This document shows, piece by piece, positions 45,831 to 54,917 of a stretch of DNA of 64,000 bases (positions within the stretch are counted from its first letter, which is position 1; each line of letters begins with the position of its first letter). This DNA is from G963665185 sp049723905. Its GTDB lineage: Bacteria; Desulfobacterota; Desulfovibrionia; Desulfovibrionales; Desulfovibrionaceae. Both the position numbers and the translations under genes were made by a program. The stretch is taken from assembly GCF_049723905.1 (NCBI RefSeq), contig NZ_JBJKFD010000001.1, positions 1,488,001 to 1,552,000 on the forward strand. The letters are read 5' to 3'. The notes under the pieces were generated by a model. The model was not told the DNA's origin. It searched no databases and worked only from the letters and a program-made list of their open reading frames with translations.

Positions 45831-47963
45831 ATGCAGCACATCCTCCATTTTATCCAAAATCTCTTTCCGGCAACCGCCGCCAGGACATCCCAGCGGGGAT
45901 CGGTCCTCTTGGGGGCTATCGCCGCCATGGTCATCATAGGGGCCATCGGCGCGGGCATTCTCAGCGTATCCAAGACATCCGCCCTCAACGAAATTGAAGC
46001 GACCCGACGCAGCAATGCCGCCTACGTGGCCCGCTCGGGATTCAACTACGCACGCGAACAGATCAGGCGCGGCGAAAATCCAGACAGCCTGAACGGCAAA
46101 ACCATTTCTCTGGGGTCGCAGCAGAGCTTCACCCTTTCGGTCGAAAAGGTCGACGGGACAAGCCAATATTCCGTAACCTCTGTCGCCACCCTTTCCCCCG
46201 GGGCAAAAAGCTACACCACCCGTGCCACGTACTCGGGCAGAGTGGGCGAGCCTTCCGACATCGTGGACAGCGACGACGGCGACTTCCACGACATGCGCTT
46301 TGTAGGCGACAATATCCGCCTGGAAGACGGCAACCTGACCATGGGGAAGCTGGGCAAAGGGAACAATGCGCAGAGCGGACAGTACCAGTCCGGAGCCGCC
46401 TGGTACACGGGCTACGACGCCGGAGCACGGCACGGCAAAACGTCGTTCAAGTACGGACTCAGAACCTATTTTGAATTCAAGTTCGCCCCGCAATCCACGG
46501 GCGACGGCTTCGTCTTTGTGGCACGCAGTGCAACAGGCGACGCCACATCGTTGGATCTCGGCGGCGACCCGAAAATGGGTTCGCTTCTGGGATACGGCGG
46601 CCCCGGTCCCGACGACAGAGGCATCCCCGCCCCTAAATTGGGAATGGAATTCGATATTTACGACAACAGCGGAACCGGAGATATCTGCCGCCCCGGCAGC
46701 CGCAACGACCAACTTGTCGGCAACAGCAGCCACAAGACCTTCTACGATCATATGGCTTATGTTTTTTGGGGGGAGCATCCCACCAGCTGCGGCAGCAACA
46801 AGCCTCTTATCTGGACCTACGACGACAACAAGCACGGCGCAGGAACGGAAGGAAGCCACATTTATCCGCAAAACCCCATCTCGGAATCCGGCTATTACTA
46901 CAATACATCCGCCAGCAATTGGCTGAAGCGGGGCACCACATATTACTGCCGGGAAGAAATCCACCGCAGCCTCAAGCCCAATGCGGACGGCACCTATACC
47001 TACCTGCTCAAGACCTGGATTACCGACACGCCGCCGACGGAAGATTATAAAAATGTACGCGAGGACTATAAGGCCGACTCTCCCACGCCCGTGCTGACGC
47101 ACACCATAACCCTGGACGAAACCAGACATAACGCCCTGGACAAGATTTTCTTCGGCTTCACCTATGGAACGGGAGTGGAAACCGAACTCGTCACCGTAAA
47201 CGACTTCAAACTCGCCATCCGCCAGGAAGAACCGGGCCCGCAGCTCGATGACTATGTGGGCTACTGGCCTTTCGACAATTACGCATACAACCCGTACAGT
47301 TGGAGATACGAGAGTACGCCGGATGTAAGCGGCAACGGCAACGACATCTCGCTATCGGGTGGCGCGGTGCCGGGCAGTGCCCACATTGGTGCCACACTGT
47401 GCACCTTTTACCCAGGGTATTGGCTCGGGTATGCGCTCTGCGAATATCCCAGCAACGTCCTCAGCCTGACGGATGCCGGTACGGTGATGGTTTGGGTATC
47501 CCTTGCGGACAACACGGGCGGCACGCTGGTCCGGAAACTGGACACCCTCAAAAAGCATCTCTACTCATCCCGGTTCATCTATTCCCTGGATACGGACCAT
47601 GCCCATTGGGGCAACAACAGCTCTGTATATTTTAGCGTGGGCAACAGGGGAAGAATCGCCACGGTCGCAGTGCACAACGTACCGCTGGTGCCCGCTCCAT
47701 ACACGCTGATTGCGGGAACATGGGACAAAAACGCGGGGAGAATGGACCTGTATATTCTAAGCCAGCGGGCCGTGGGCATATACATGCACAACTCGGCCAG
47801 CCTGAACTTTTCGGCAGGGGCCGGCAACGGAGAACTGTTCGTCGGTGAAAACCCGCAACATGGCCAATTTCATGGAAATCTGGACGAGCTGTACATATAC
47901 AACCGCGCCCTGACGGAAGAAGAAATAAAGACCTACTATCACAAGTACTATCCGACGCCGTAA
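45831..47963 (+). CDS. Large pilus-tip pseudopilin with two concanavalin-like lectin domains
   Basis: 710 residues. The N-terminus has a pseudopilin-type leader and hydrophobic helix (QRG^SVLLGAIAAMVIIGAIGA) without Glu5, as in GspK/PilX tip subunits, and a short PilX-like segment (AYVARSGFNYAREQIRRGE). Two beta-sandwich regions follow: an L-type-lectin-like one about 180-470 (FEFKFAPQSTGDGFVFVAR, LGMEFDIYDNSG, with several Cys) and a LamG-like one about 475-705 (DDYVGYWPFDN, HGNLDELYIYNRALTEEEI). GGAG lies 7 bases before the ATG. This looks like an adhesin built on a pilus-tip anchor; in Vibrio MSHA loci the lectin-like part is a separate protein, MshQ. Confidence 0.85.
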   Translation: MQHILHFIQNLFPATAARTSQRGSVLLGAIAAMVIIGAIGAGILSVSKTSALNEIEATRRSNAAYVARSGFNYAREQIRRGENPDSLNGKTISLGSQQSFTLSVEKVDGTSQYSVTSVATLSPGAKSYTTRATYSGRVGEPSDIVDSDDGDFHDMRFVGDNIRLEDGNLTMGKLGKGNNAQSGQYQSGAAWYTGYDAGARHGKTSFKYGLRTYFEFKFAPQSTGDGFVFVARSATGDATSLDLGGDPKMGSLLGYGGPGPDDRGIPAPKLGMEFDIYDNSGTGDICRPGSRNDQLVGNSSHKTFYDHMAYVFWGEHPTSCGSNKPLIWTYDDNKHGAGTEGSHIYPQNPISESGYYYNTSASNWLKRGTTYYCREEIHRSLKPNADGTYTYLLKTWITDTPPTEDYKNVREDYKADSPTPVLTHTITLDETRHNALDKIFFGFTYGTGVETELVTVNDFKLAIRQEEPGPQLDDYVGYWPFDNYAYNPYSWRYESTPDVSGNGNDISLSGGAVPGSAHIGATLCTFYPGYWLGYALCEYPSNVLSLTDAGTVMVWVSLADNTGGTLVRKLDTLKKHLYSSRFIYSLDTDHAHWGNNSSVYFSVGNRGRIATVAVHNVPLVPAPYTLIAGTWDKNAGRMDLYILSQRAVGIYMHNSASLNFSAGAGNGELFVGENPQHGQFHGNLDELYIYNRALTEEEIKTYYHKYYPTP

Positions 47964-47994
47964 TCTGCGCGCCCGTAGACTGTGTGTATTTTGC

Positions 47995-48038
47995 AGGACG
48001 CCCTGAAAGCAATCGCTTTCAGGGCGTCCTATCTTTTG
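47995..48038 (+). terminator. Rho-independent terminator of the pilin operon
   Basis: Arms AGGACGCCCTGAAAGC and GCTTTCAGGGCGTCCT around AATC, followed by ATCTTTT. Confidence 0.9.
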
Positions 48039-48176
48039 CGCAACGCAGTGCACAGCACGGTATCACGCGACAGCATCAGTTTTTGTGATGCAACAATACA
48101 AGGGGGGGCGACACGAGGGCAACCGAATGCCAGTGCACGCGAGAAAAGACCTTAGAATATGTCTGGGAAACGGCTC

Positions 48177-48980
48177 TTACAGCACCATCTTCAGGTACCA
48201 GTGCCAGATTTCATGGCCGTACAGGATGAAGACCATTGCACCGAAGCTCAAAAAAGGTCCAAAGGGTACTGCAATCCGACCCACACCACCTTCCTCGCCC
48301 TCTCGGCTCCCGGGACGCAGAGCAAGAAAAGCAATGCTGCCGACCAACGCGCTGCCCGCTGCCAACAGAATAACCAGCGGCAACGCCTGCCATCCCAGCA
48401 GCCCGCCAATAAGCGCTATGAGCTTTACATCGCCCAGCCCCATGCCCTCGACTCCGCGCAACCGCTTGTAGAGAACCATCAGCAGCCACAACGCCCCCGC
48501 GCCTGCGGCAGCTCCGATAAGCGCGGCCTTCCAGGGCAATCCCAAGATAAAAATCGAGGCGACAAGCGCCAAAACCGTTCCCGGAAGCGTGATGATGTCC
48601 GGCAGGATGAACAATTCGAAATCTATGGCCGATGCAACGATGAACATGCCGCCAAAGACCATGAACACCAGCCAGGGCGCTGTGAACCCGAATTTGATAG
48701 CCAAAAGCAGCGCCCACAGGCCGGAAATCAGTTCAACAATGGGATAGCGAGGGGAAATCGGCTTTTTGCAGCCGGAACAACGGCCGCGCAGCATCAGCCA
48801 GCTGAGAACCGGCACCAGCTCCCAGGCCTTCAGCTTTTTAAGGCAATGGGGGCAATGCGAGGCCGGAAATACAATGGACTGCCCCGTGATGTACCTGTGG
48901 ATGCAGACATTGTAGAAACTTCCCAGCACAAGCCCCACCACAGCCGCTGCCAGCCACCATGCAGTCAGAAATTCAGTCAT
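48177..48980 (-). CDS. pilD: Prepilin peptidase/N-methyltransferase
   Basis: 267 residues, about eight membrane segments. A tetracysteine zinc site (C43PHC46 ... C68SGC71) in the cytoplasmic loop and the two catalytic aspartates (AIDFELFILPD and GMGLGDVK) identify the A24 peptidase. It cleaves and methylates the pilin and pseudopilin leaders. The ATG at 48980 follows GGGGGG by a few bases. Confidence 0.95.
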   Translation of the reverse strand: MTEFLTAWWLAAAVVGLVLGSFYNVCIHRYITGQSIVFPASHCPHCLKKLKAWELVPVLSWLMLRGRCSGCKKPISPRYPIVELISGLWALLLAIKFGFTAPWLVFMVFGGMFIVASAIDFELFILPDIITLPGTVLALVASIFILGLPWKAALIGAAAGAGALWLLMVLYKRLRGVEGMGLGDVKLIALIGGLLGWQALPLVILLAAGSALVGSIAFLALRPGSREGEEGGVGRIAVPFGPFLSFGAMVFILYGHEIWHWYLKMVL

Positions 48981-49283
48981 CAAGCCCCCCTTCCATTCGG
49001 CCTACAGTATATTCCGCCGGATATGTTCGATTTGAATTTCAATTTCTTGGCAAAACGAATTGAAAGTGTCGTACCTTAGTTAAGCTTTGCATCCCCCGCA
49101 ACATCAAGACGTCATTTCGGACAAAATATAACAGCCCTCTCCTGACTACCCAGCCGAACCTTCACCACTTCCGGCAGCCCGAAGACATTCCTTGCTTCCC
49201 ATTTTTCTTGCCCGGATTTCTTGCCGGTAGACGGGGCATCCTCTATATTCATGCAACCAACGCCCTGCGAGGAGATATATTTC
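48981..49283. other. Divergent promoter region of pilD and pilT
   Basis: 303 bases without a gene; no clear -24/-12 promoter seen. Presumably holds ordinary sigma-70-type promoters for both genes. Confidence 0.5.
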
Positions 49284-50342
49284 ATGGCCCAGATAACAGC
49301 TTTTTTTCAGTTGCTGCACAAAAACAAAGGTTCCGACCTCCACCTTTCCAGCGGCCAGCAGCCGTTCATCAGGCTGCACGGAGAGTTGGTACGGGTGACG
49401 CACAAGGAACTTTCGGACCAGGAACTGAGGGAAATCCTTGCTGAAATTGTTCCCGAAGAAAAGATGAGGGAATTCGATTCCACGGGCGATGTGGACTTTG
49501 GCCTGGAAATACCGGATCTGGCCCGCTACCGCGGCAACCTGTTTCGCCAGTCCAGAGGAATTTCCGCCGTATTCCGCGAAGTGCCGCAAATAATCGAATC
49601 CATCGACGCTCTGGGGCTTCCCCCACTGCTCAAAGAACTTGCCATGCAGCCGAAAGGACTGGTGCTGGTAACGGGCCCCACGGGCAGCGGCAAATCCACA
49701 ACCCTGGCCGCCATGCTGGACCACGCCAACGAAGAACGGCGCGACCATATCATCACCATTGAGGACCCCATCGAGTTCGTTCACCAGCCCAAGGGCTGTC
49801 TGATCAACCAGCGCGAGGTCGGACGCGACACCAGGGATTTCAAAACCGCACTGCGCGGAGCATTGCGCGAAGACCCCGACATCATCCTGGTGGGAGAAAT
49901 GCGCGACCTGGAGACCATCCAGCTGGCCCTGGAAGCTGCGGAGACCGGGCATCTGGTCCTTTCCACGGTCCACACCATTTCCGCAGCCAAAACCGTGGAC
50001 CGCATCATCGAGGTATTCCCCGCCAACATGCAGGCACAAATCCGCACCAGTCTTGCGGATTCCCTGCGCGCCATCATCTCGCAGGTGCTTTTCAAACGAA
50101 AAGATCGGCCCGGTCGCGTCGCCGCCCTGGAAATTCTGACCGCCACTTCTCCCGTCCGGAATCTCATCCGCGAAAATAAGACATTCCAGCTCACAAGCGT
50201 TATCCAGACAGGCAAGGCAAACGGCATGCGCCTGCTTGACGACGACATCCAGACGAGCCTGGAAAAAGGATATATCTCGGCGGAAGACGCCCATGCCCAG
50301 GCCTTTGACAAGGATCGTTTCAAGCCGTTCCTCTCCTCCTGA
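49284..50342 (+). CDS. pilT: Twitching motility retraction ATPase PilT
   Basis: 352 residues. Walker A GPTGSGKSTT, Asp box (TIEDPIEFVHQ), Walker B region (DIILVGEMRDLETI), His box (STVHT) and the AIRNLIRE-type C-terminal motif (VRNLIREN). GAGGAG lies 8-9 bases before the ATG at 49284. It retracts the pilus, so the locus encodes a dynamic pilus and not only a secretion system. Confidence 0.95.
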   Translation: MAQITAFFQLLHKNKGSDLHLSSGQQPFIRLHGELVRVTHKELSDQELREILAEIVPEEKMREFDSTGDVDFGLEIPDLARYRGNLFRQSRGISAVFREVPQIIESIDALGLPPLLKELAMQPKGLVLVTGPTGSGKSTTLAAMLDHANEERRDHIITIEDPIEFVHQPKGCLINQREVGRDTRDFKTALRGALREDPDIILVGEMRDLETIQLALEAAETGHLVLSTVHTISAAKTVDRIIEVFPANMQAQIRTSLADSLRAIISQVLFKRKDRPGRVAALEILTATSPVRNLIRENKTFQLTSVIQTGKANGMRLLDDDIQTSLEKGYISAEDAHAQAFDKDRFKPFLSS

Positions 50343-50440
50343 AGCTTGCCTGCCCGGTCAAACGCCTACTTCGGGAGTTGCCGCAGACAATACTGACAGC
50401 CCTCAGTTGTACTGCTCGCCTCGCCGGTTGCAAAAATTTC

Positions 50441-50478
50441 GGGGCATGCTTTTATTACAAAGCATGCCCCTCTTTTCA
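50441..50478. terminator. Bidirectional terminator between pilT and the nitrogenase-like operon
   Basis: Arms GGGGCATGCTTT and AAAGCATGCCCC around TATTAC, followed by TCTTTT on the plus strand and by GAAATTTTT on the minus strand. Confidence 0.85.
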
Positions 50479-50545
50479 GTACAAAGGCTAAAAAATCCCG
50501 CAAAAAACCTCACCGCTTTTGGGCAAAAGGCCATTGCACGGGCTA

Positions 50546-51751
50546 TCATTCCCCGGCAAACAACTGCCCGGCAAAATACGTATACCCTTTATCCACCGCG
50601 TAATCGTACGGCTGGTCCCAATGGAACCTGGCGCTCATGGCCATGTGCGGCAGGCTGATGAACTTTTTGGGCTGTTCCAATAGCGGCTCGTAGCAAGGAT
50701 CGGCCACGATGCAGTCCACGGAAGGATCGTTCATGAGGTCGGCAATTTCCTGTTCGCCGTCCGTGCAGCTGTCCTGCCCGCCCCGCTCAGCAAACACGGC
50801 AACACGACCTTCCGCCGGTTTGAACAACGGTTCGTCCGGAGTAACTGAGACCACGTCAACCCGCCCGATGCCGAAATCGGCGCGCAGACAACGCTGAATT
50901 CCATAGCTCATGACCGGTTCGCCAATGACAAGGGCGTGGCGAACCGATGCTGTCCGTTCCGGCGATGCTGCGACGGGAACGGCCTCTGACCGGAGCAGCG
51001 CCGACAGTTCCTTCCAGCCCTGCCGCCCCACCGGCATGCCCACCACGTACGGAATGCCATACTGCGCGTACATGTAATCCGCCAAAGCCACGCCGCTGGA
51101 CGATATGACAAGGTTCACTCCCGCATTAGGGGCCTTGCGCACGGCGTCCAGAGGGTCATCTTCCTGCCGAAACGGAGAAAGCACGCTGTTCAGGGAAAAG
51201 CCTGCCTGCTCTATGGCATCAAACAAGGGAGTCAGTCGCTCTTCCCTGCCAGTGGAAAGATGCACGGCCCCAACCACGTTGATACTGTTTTTCGTCTTTT
51301 CCTGCGGCTGGCCCATGAATTTCTGGGCCAGAGCCACCAGGGCCTTGCCTGCGCCCTCGGGGTATGGCTCGGAACCGGCTGTGGGCACCATGAACACGGG
51401 CAGCCCGGTCCTGGTTTCCAACATTCGGCTGAAGCCCTTGAGGTCCGTACCAATGATTTCCGAGATGGGCGTACCGGCCAGGACGATAAACTGCCGCTCC
51501 AATTGCGTGGCGACCTCGGCAATATTGTCGATAAACTTGTTCTCGTTTCCCAAAATGACGTCCATCTCCAGCAGTCCGGCCCCCACAACCGTGGCCGGGC
51601 CACGGTACCAACGCGGCTCATCCTCGATATTGATGTGCCAGGCCCCGCCTGCCGGTCCGTAAACAACCACCAGGCCGCCGTACGAATACAACGCGGAGCT
51701 GACGCCGAAGTAGCCCGTGGCAAGGGGAAGAAGCTTGTGATATATTTTCAT
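50546..51751 (-). CDS. Nitrogenase component 1-like protein (NifK/NifN-like), cluster cysteines absent
   Basis: 401 residues. The fold is nitrogenase component 1: GLVVVYGPAGGAWHI matches the GPxGC region and VLAGTPISEIIGTDLKGF matches the TTCxxxxIGDD region, followed by VFMVPTAG. In both places the cysteine that binds the P-cluster in NifD/NifK is replaced, and the first 280 or so residues contain no cysteine. It is therefore probably a non-cluster-ligating partner of the NifD-like subunit encoded just upstream. Last gene of the seven-gene operon; starts 18 bases after the NifD-like stop. Substrate unknown. Confidence 0.87.
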   Translation of the reverse strand: MKIYHKLLPLATGYFGVSSALYSYGGLVVVYGPAGGAWHINIEDEPRWYRGPATVVGAGLLEMDVILGNENKFIDNIAEVATQLERQFIVLAGTPISEIIGTDLKGFSRMLETRTGLPVFMVPTAGSEPYPEGAGKALVALAQKFMGQPQEKTKNSINVVGAVHLSTGREERLTPLFDAIEQAGFSLNSVLSPFRQEDDPLDAVRKAPNAGVNLVISSSGVALADYMYAQYGIPYVVGMPVGRQGWKELSALLRSEAVPVAASPERTASVRHALVIGEPVMSYGIQRCLRADFGIGRVDVVSVTPDEPLFKPAEGRVAVFAERGGQDSCTDGEQEIADLMNDPSVDCIVADPCYEPLLEQPKKFISLPHMAMSARFHWDQPYDYAVDKGYTYFAGQLFAGE

Positions 51752-51769
51752 GTTCGCCTGTTCCTTGCA

Positions 51770-53068
51770 TCAGATGAGAAAGTCATGGTGGTAGATCCAC
51801 TCGTAATTCGCCACCGGGTTGGTCAACGCCGCCCGTGTCTGCTCCAGCATCCAAAGGGTGTTCTCGTAGCCGTGCATCTGCTCCTGGTAGCGCGAAAGGG
51901 GCACATTGGCCGCCTTGGTGCAGAAGATTCCCGCGTCCACGCCATAGGCCAGGTCCACATGGTCGAAGGGAGCAGTTTTCCCGCACAGACTGGGATGTGA
52001 AGCATTGAAGGCCCGGATGTCCGGGGCAATTTCGCGCAACCGCTCAATGTATCCCCACTCGTAGGGCTTAAAGGTCCCCCGCGCGAAAATCACGTCCACT
52101 TGCAGCCCGAATTCCACCAGGGCCGTGGCCAGTTCCCAAGGGCTTCCGTTGATGCTGCATCCCACGGCAATGGTCTTGCCCTTTAAATCCTCCAGCAAAG
52201 GAGCTGCGGCTTTTCGGGCCTCGGCCTCGATACTTTCGGTGTCCAAAGAACGCCCGATGGTTGCGGCAATGCGATCGTAGCATGTGGCAATGGAAGAAAA
52301 ACCGTACGAGGTGGGAACAAAGGCGGAGGCTATGCCCATCCCCTTTTCCATGCTGCTGTTCAAACCGTTGGCCAGCGGATGCAACACCAGGGACGAGCCC
52401 GCGTGCGCCATTTGCGCAAACTGCTCCAAGTCGTCACACAGCGGAATCTGATGGACTTTGGAAATGCCCGCACCATGCAGCACCCGGTACAACTCGCCCG
52501 AATCCGACAGGGGCATGAAGGTTCCCAAAAGGTTGACGGCATCGGGGTCCGGCTTGCGCTCCACGTGTTTTAAAAAATCATAAAACGACGAATACGCCGA
52601 GGTGAAAGGCGAGTCTTTAAGCCCGATGGTTATGGGAGCCATGGCCCCCAGGATGATGTGTTTTCCCGTCTGCTTTTCGAGCCGCTCGATGACGCCGGTA
52701 AAATCCGTGCCCAGAATATAGTCCGGACAGCAGACGATGAGAAAAACCACCTTTTCCTCGCGCTGGGCGGCAATTTCGGCAATGCCTTTCTCCACGATGT
52801 CCAGATGCCGCCCCAGGGTCATGTCCAGTTCCGGGGTGCAGAGCATGAAGAACCGCTCTGTAAACCCACGGGCGTGGGCCATGAAGGCGGAATGGCGCAG
52901 GCAGGCTGACGGGCCAGCCATGATGCACACGGCTTCGGGCAACAGCAGGCAGGTTTCCACCACGCCCCAACCGGCCAGGTTCGGCCCCACGCCTTCCAGC
53001 CGGGCAAAGGGAAAATCCTCCCTGCTTTTCAAATCTCCCACTCTGATGCAGGTCTTTTCATTAGGCAT
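51770..53068 (-). CDS. Nitrogenase component 1-like protein (NifD/NifE-like)
   Basis: 432 residues. Component-1 motifs with cysteines retained: ETC40, AVC48IMAGPSAC56LRH (GPxxC region) and IVC113C114PDYILGTDF (the CxxxxIGDD region), then GVDAGIFCTKAANVPLSRY in the C-terminal part. It can thus bind an iron-sulfur cluster. Nitrogenase-like proteins with similar reduced cluster sites act in chlorophyll, F430 and methylthioalkane reduction. The ATG at 53068 overlaps the 3' end of the NifH-like gene by 8 bases, so translation is coupled. Confidence 0.88.
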   Translation of the reverse strand: MPNEKTCIRVGDLKSREDFPFARLEGVGPNLAGWGVVETCLLLPEAVCIMAGPSACLRHSAFMAHARGFTERFFMLCTPELDMTLGRHLDIVEKGIAEIAAQREEKVVFLIVCCPDYILGTDFTGVIERLEKQTGKHIILGAMAPITIGLKDSPFTSAYSSFYDFLKHVERKPDPDAVNLLGTFMPLSDSGELYRVLHGAGISKVHQIPLCDDLEQFAQMAHAGSSLVLHPLANGLNSSMEKGMGIASAFVPTSYGFSSIATCYDRIAATIGRSLDTESIEAEARKAAAPLLEDLKGKTIAVGCSINGSPWELATALVEFGLQVDVIFARGTFKPYEWGYIERLREIAPDIRAFNASHPSLCGKTAPFDHVDLAYGVDAGIFCTKAANVPLSRYQEQMHGYENTLWMLEQTRAALTNPVANYEWIYHHDFLI

Positions 53069-53864
53069 GGGTTTCCCCCGCAGCATATTCCTGTACAGGA
53101 ACCGGCCCGTCACCATGGGCAAAGGACTGTATGGTCCGGGCAAGATCGAAAAAACAGGCCGAGGTGGGCAGGCTGGGGTCGCCCTCCACAATCGTCTTGC
53201 CCTGCTCTTCATAGGTGTGGATGTTCCGGTCACGCGGGATGATGCCGATGATGGACGTATCCATGGTCCGGGCAAATTCCTGCACGCGCTCCACTTCGTC
53301 GGGCATGTCCCGCCGGTTCAAAATAAGACCGCCCAACTTGGCATAATGACGGTCCGCGAAGTTGCGCAGAGCCAAGATGATGTTCTTTGCGGCCAGAAGC
53401 GCCATCTTCTCGCCCGAAGTGACGATGAACACCATGTCGGCAAGGCCCTCCCGCATGGGCACGGCAATGCCACCGCACACGATGTCCGCCATAATGTCGT
53501 AAAAGACCACGTCGGGTGAGTAGGTCCCGTAGGCGTCCATCTCGTCCAGCAGTTCAAAGGCCGTGAGCATGCCCCGGCCAAAGCAGCCGACGCCGGGCGA
53601 CGGTCCGCCCACTTCGAGGCAACTTACGCCGCCAAAGCCCTGGCGAACGATGCTGTCCAGAGTGTCGGGCTTGCCGTTCTCCTGCATGTATTGGAGAATT
53701 GGAGGCGCGGTCTCTCCGCCCAAAAGGTTGATGGTGGAATCACTCTTGGGATCGCAGCCTATCTGCATCACCCTGTTGCCGTCCGCAGCCAGTGCGGCGG
53801 AAATGCCGGAGGTCACCGTGGATTTGCCGATGCCCCCTTTTCCGTAGATAGCGATTTTAATCAA
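53061..53864 (-). CDS. NifH-like nitrogenase iron protein
   Basis: 267 residues. P-loop GKGGIGKS (8-15), CDPKSDST, and both [4Fe-4S] cysteines, C94 in GGPSPGVGCFGRG and C130 in DIMADIVCGG. It should form the ATP-dependent electron-donating homodimer. The start is a TTG at 53864, with GGGAGG about 6 bases upstream; the sequence from there begins MIKIAIYGKGG, and no ATG is available. It overlaps the HydE-like gene by 8 bases (TTGATTAA). Closest in style to NflH/CfbC/BchL-type proteins rather than true NifH, judged by context only. Confidence 0.92.
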   Translation of the reverse strand: MIKIAIYGKGGIGKSTVTSGISAALAADGNRVMQIGCDPKSDSTINLLGGETAPPILQYMQENGKPDTLDSIVRQGFGGVSCLEVGGPSPGVGCFGRGMLTAFELLDEMDAYGTYSPDVVFYDIMADIVCGGIAVPMREGLADMVFIVTSGEKMALLAAKNIILALRNFADRHYAKLGGLILNRRDMPDEVERVQEFARTMDTSIIGIIPRDRNIHTYEEQGKTIVEGDPSLPTSACFFDLARTIQSFAHGDGPVPVQEYAAGETHA

Positions 53865-54876
53865 AACTGCCTCCCTGCATCTTGAGTGAATCACCCTTGC
53901 CATCGGCAAGAGTGCGCCCTGCGCGGCGCAATACGTTTCTGGCTTCGTCGATTGTGACGTAGCGCTTCTGGGTCGTAATCTGAAATTCGTATTCGATCTT
54001 GTCTGCCTTGCTTTTGCGGAATGGATTGCAATTGGGCATGACCACGTTTGCCCCGCCCTGGACGAAGGCCCGGTATTGGCCGTCCTCCGGCAGCAGCGTC
54101 GCCACGGTGTTGGCTGCTGCAAGGTGCGTATTCCGGGTTACAATCCGGGCCAGGGCAAAGACCCGCAGCATAAGTTCCGGATCGCCGGCCGGATTGTCGC
54201 GCAACGGTGTGTCCGCATGGGGAATAAACGGGCCGATGTTGATCATGTCCGGCTGGAACTCTTCAAAGAACTCAATGTCCATTGCAAGGTCCTCAATGGT
54301 CTGCCCCGGCAAGCCCACAATGTTACCCACCCCGACCTGATACCCCAGCTCGCGAAGGGCACGGATGGTTTCGAGCCGATCCTTGAGCCGCAGCCCGGGA
54401 CGCATGACCGAATACAGCTTCGGGTTCATGGTCTCGTGCTTCATAAGGTAGCGGCTGGCCCCGGCCTCGCGGAAGGCACGCATGTCTTCCAAGGGGCGCT
54501 CGCCAAGGCTCAGGGTAATGGCCACGTCGGCCTGCTCCAGAATGCGCCGGATGATGGAACACAGCGATTCACGCGTGTAGTGGTAGTCCTCGCCGGATTG
54601 CAGCACCACGGTCCTCAGGCCGCTTTCGGCAATTCCCAAGGCTGTTTCCACTATCTGGTCCTCGCTCATGCGGAAACGCTTGGTCTTGGTGTTGCTTTTA
54701 AGCAGCCCGCAGTACAAATCCTCGCGGCAGCAATAGTTGGAAAAATGGACCACCCCACGCAATTGCGCCGTGTCGCCGCACTCTTCCCGGCGCACCGTGT
54801 CGGCCCGGTCAAACAACGCCTGCTGGTTCTGCTCGTCGCGCAGCAGGGCTACAATCTCCTTCCTCTCCATATCCAC
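53857..54876 (-). CDS. HydE-like radical-SAM protein with altered cluster motif
   Basis: 339 residues of the HydE/BioB/PylB-like radical-SAM family: FSN motif, SEDQIVETALGIAESGLRTVVLQSGE, GVGNIVGLPGQT, FIPHADTPL and a C-terminal GANVVMPNCNP. HydE builds part of the [FeFe]-hydrogenase H-cluster. The SAM-cluster loop reads C49-C-R-E-D53-L-Y-C56 where HydE has CxxxCxxC; the middle cysteine is Asp. The start is GTG at 54876 with AAGGA 5 bases upstream (an ATG follows 6 bases later). Fourth gene of the operon. Confidence 0.88.
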   Translation of the reverse strand: MDMERKEIVALLRDEQNQQALFDRADTVRREECGDTAQLRGVVHFSNYCCREDLYCGLLKSNTKTKRFRMSEDQIVETALGIAESGLRTVVLQSGEDYHYTRESLCSIIRRILEQADVAITLSLGERPLEDMRAFREAGASRYLMKHETMNPKLYSVMRPGLRLKDRLETIRALRELGYQVGVGNIVGLPGQTIEDLAMDIEFFEEFQPDMINIGPFIPHADTPLRDNPAGDPELMLRVFALARIVTRNTHLAAANTVATLLPEDGQYRAFVQGGANVVMPNCNPFRKSKADKIEYEFQITTQKRYVTIDEARNVLRRAGRTLADGKGDSLKMQGGSFD

Positions 54877-54917
54877 GCCATCCTTGCGGTTCGTTAAAAA
54901 CGACGGACCGTTGCCCG

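Noticed and set aside
50546..53864. A true nitrogenase (nifHDK)
   Set aside because: One component-1 subunit lacks all cluster cysteines, both are short, and no nifB, nifE, nifN, nifV or PII genes are near. The neighbours are HydE, HydF and a hydrogenase-like subunit.
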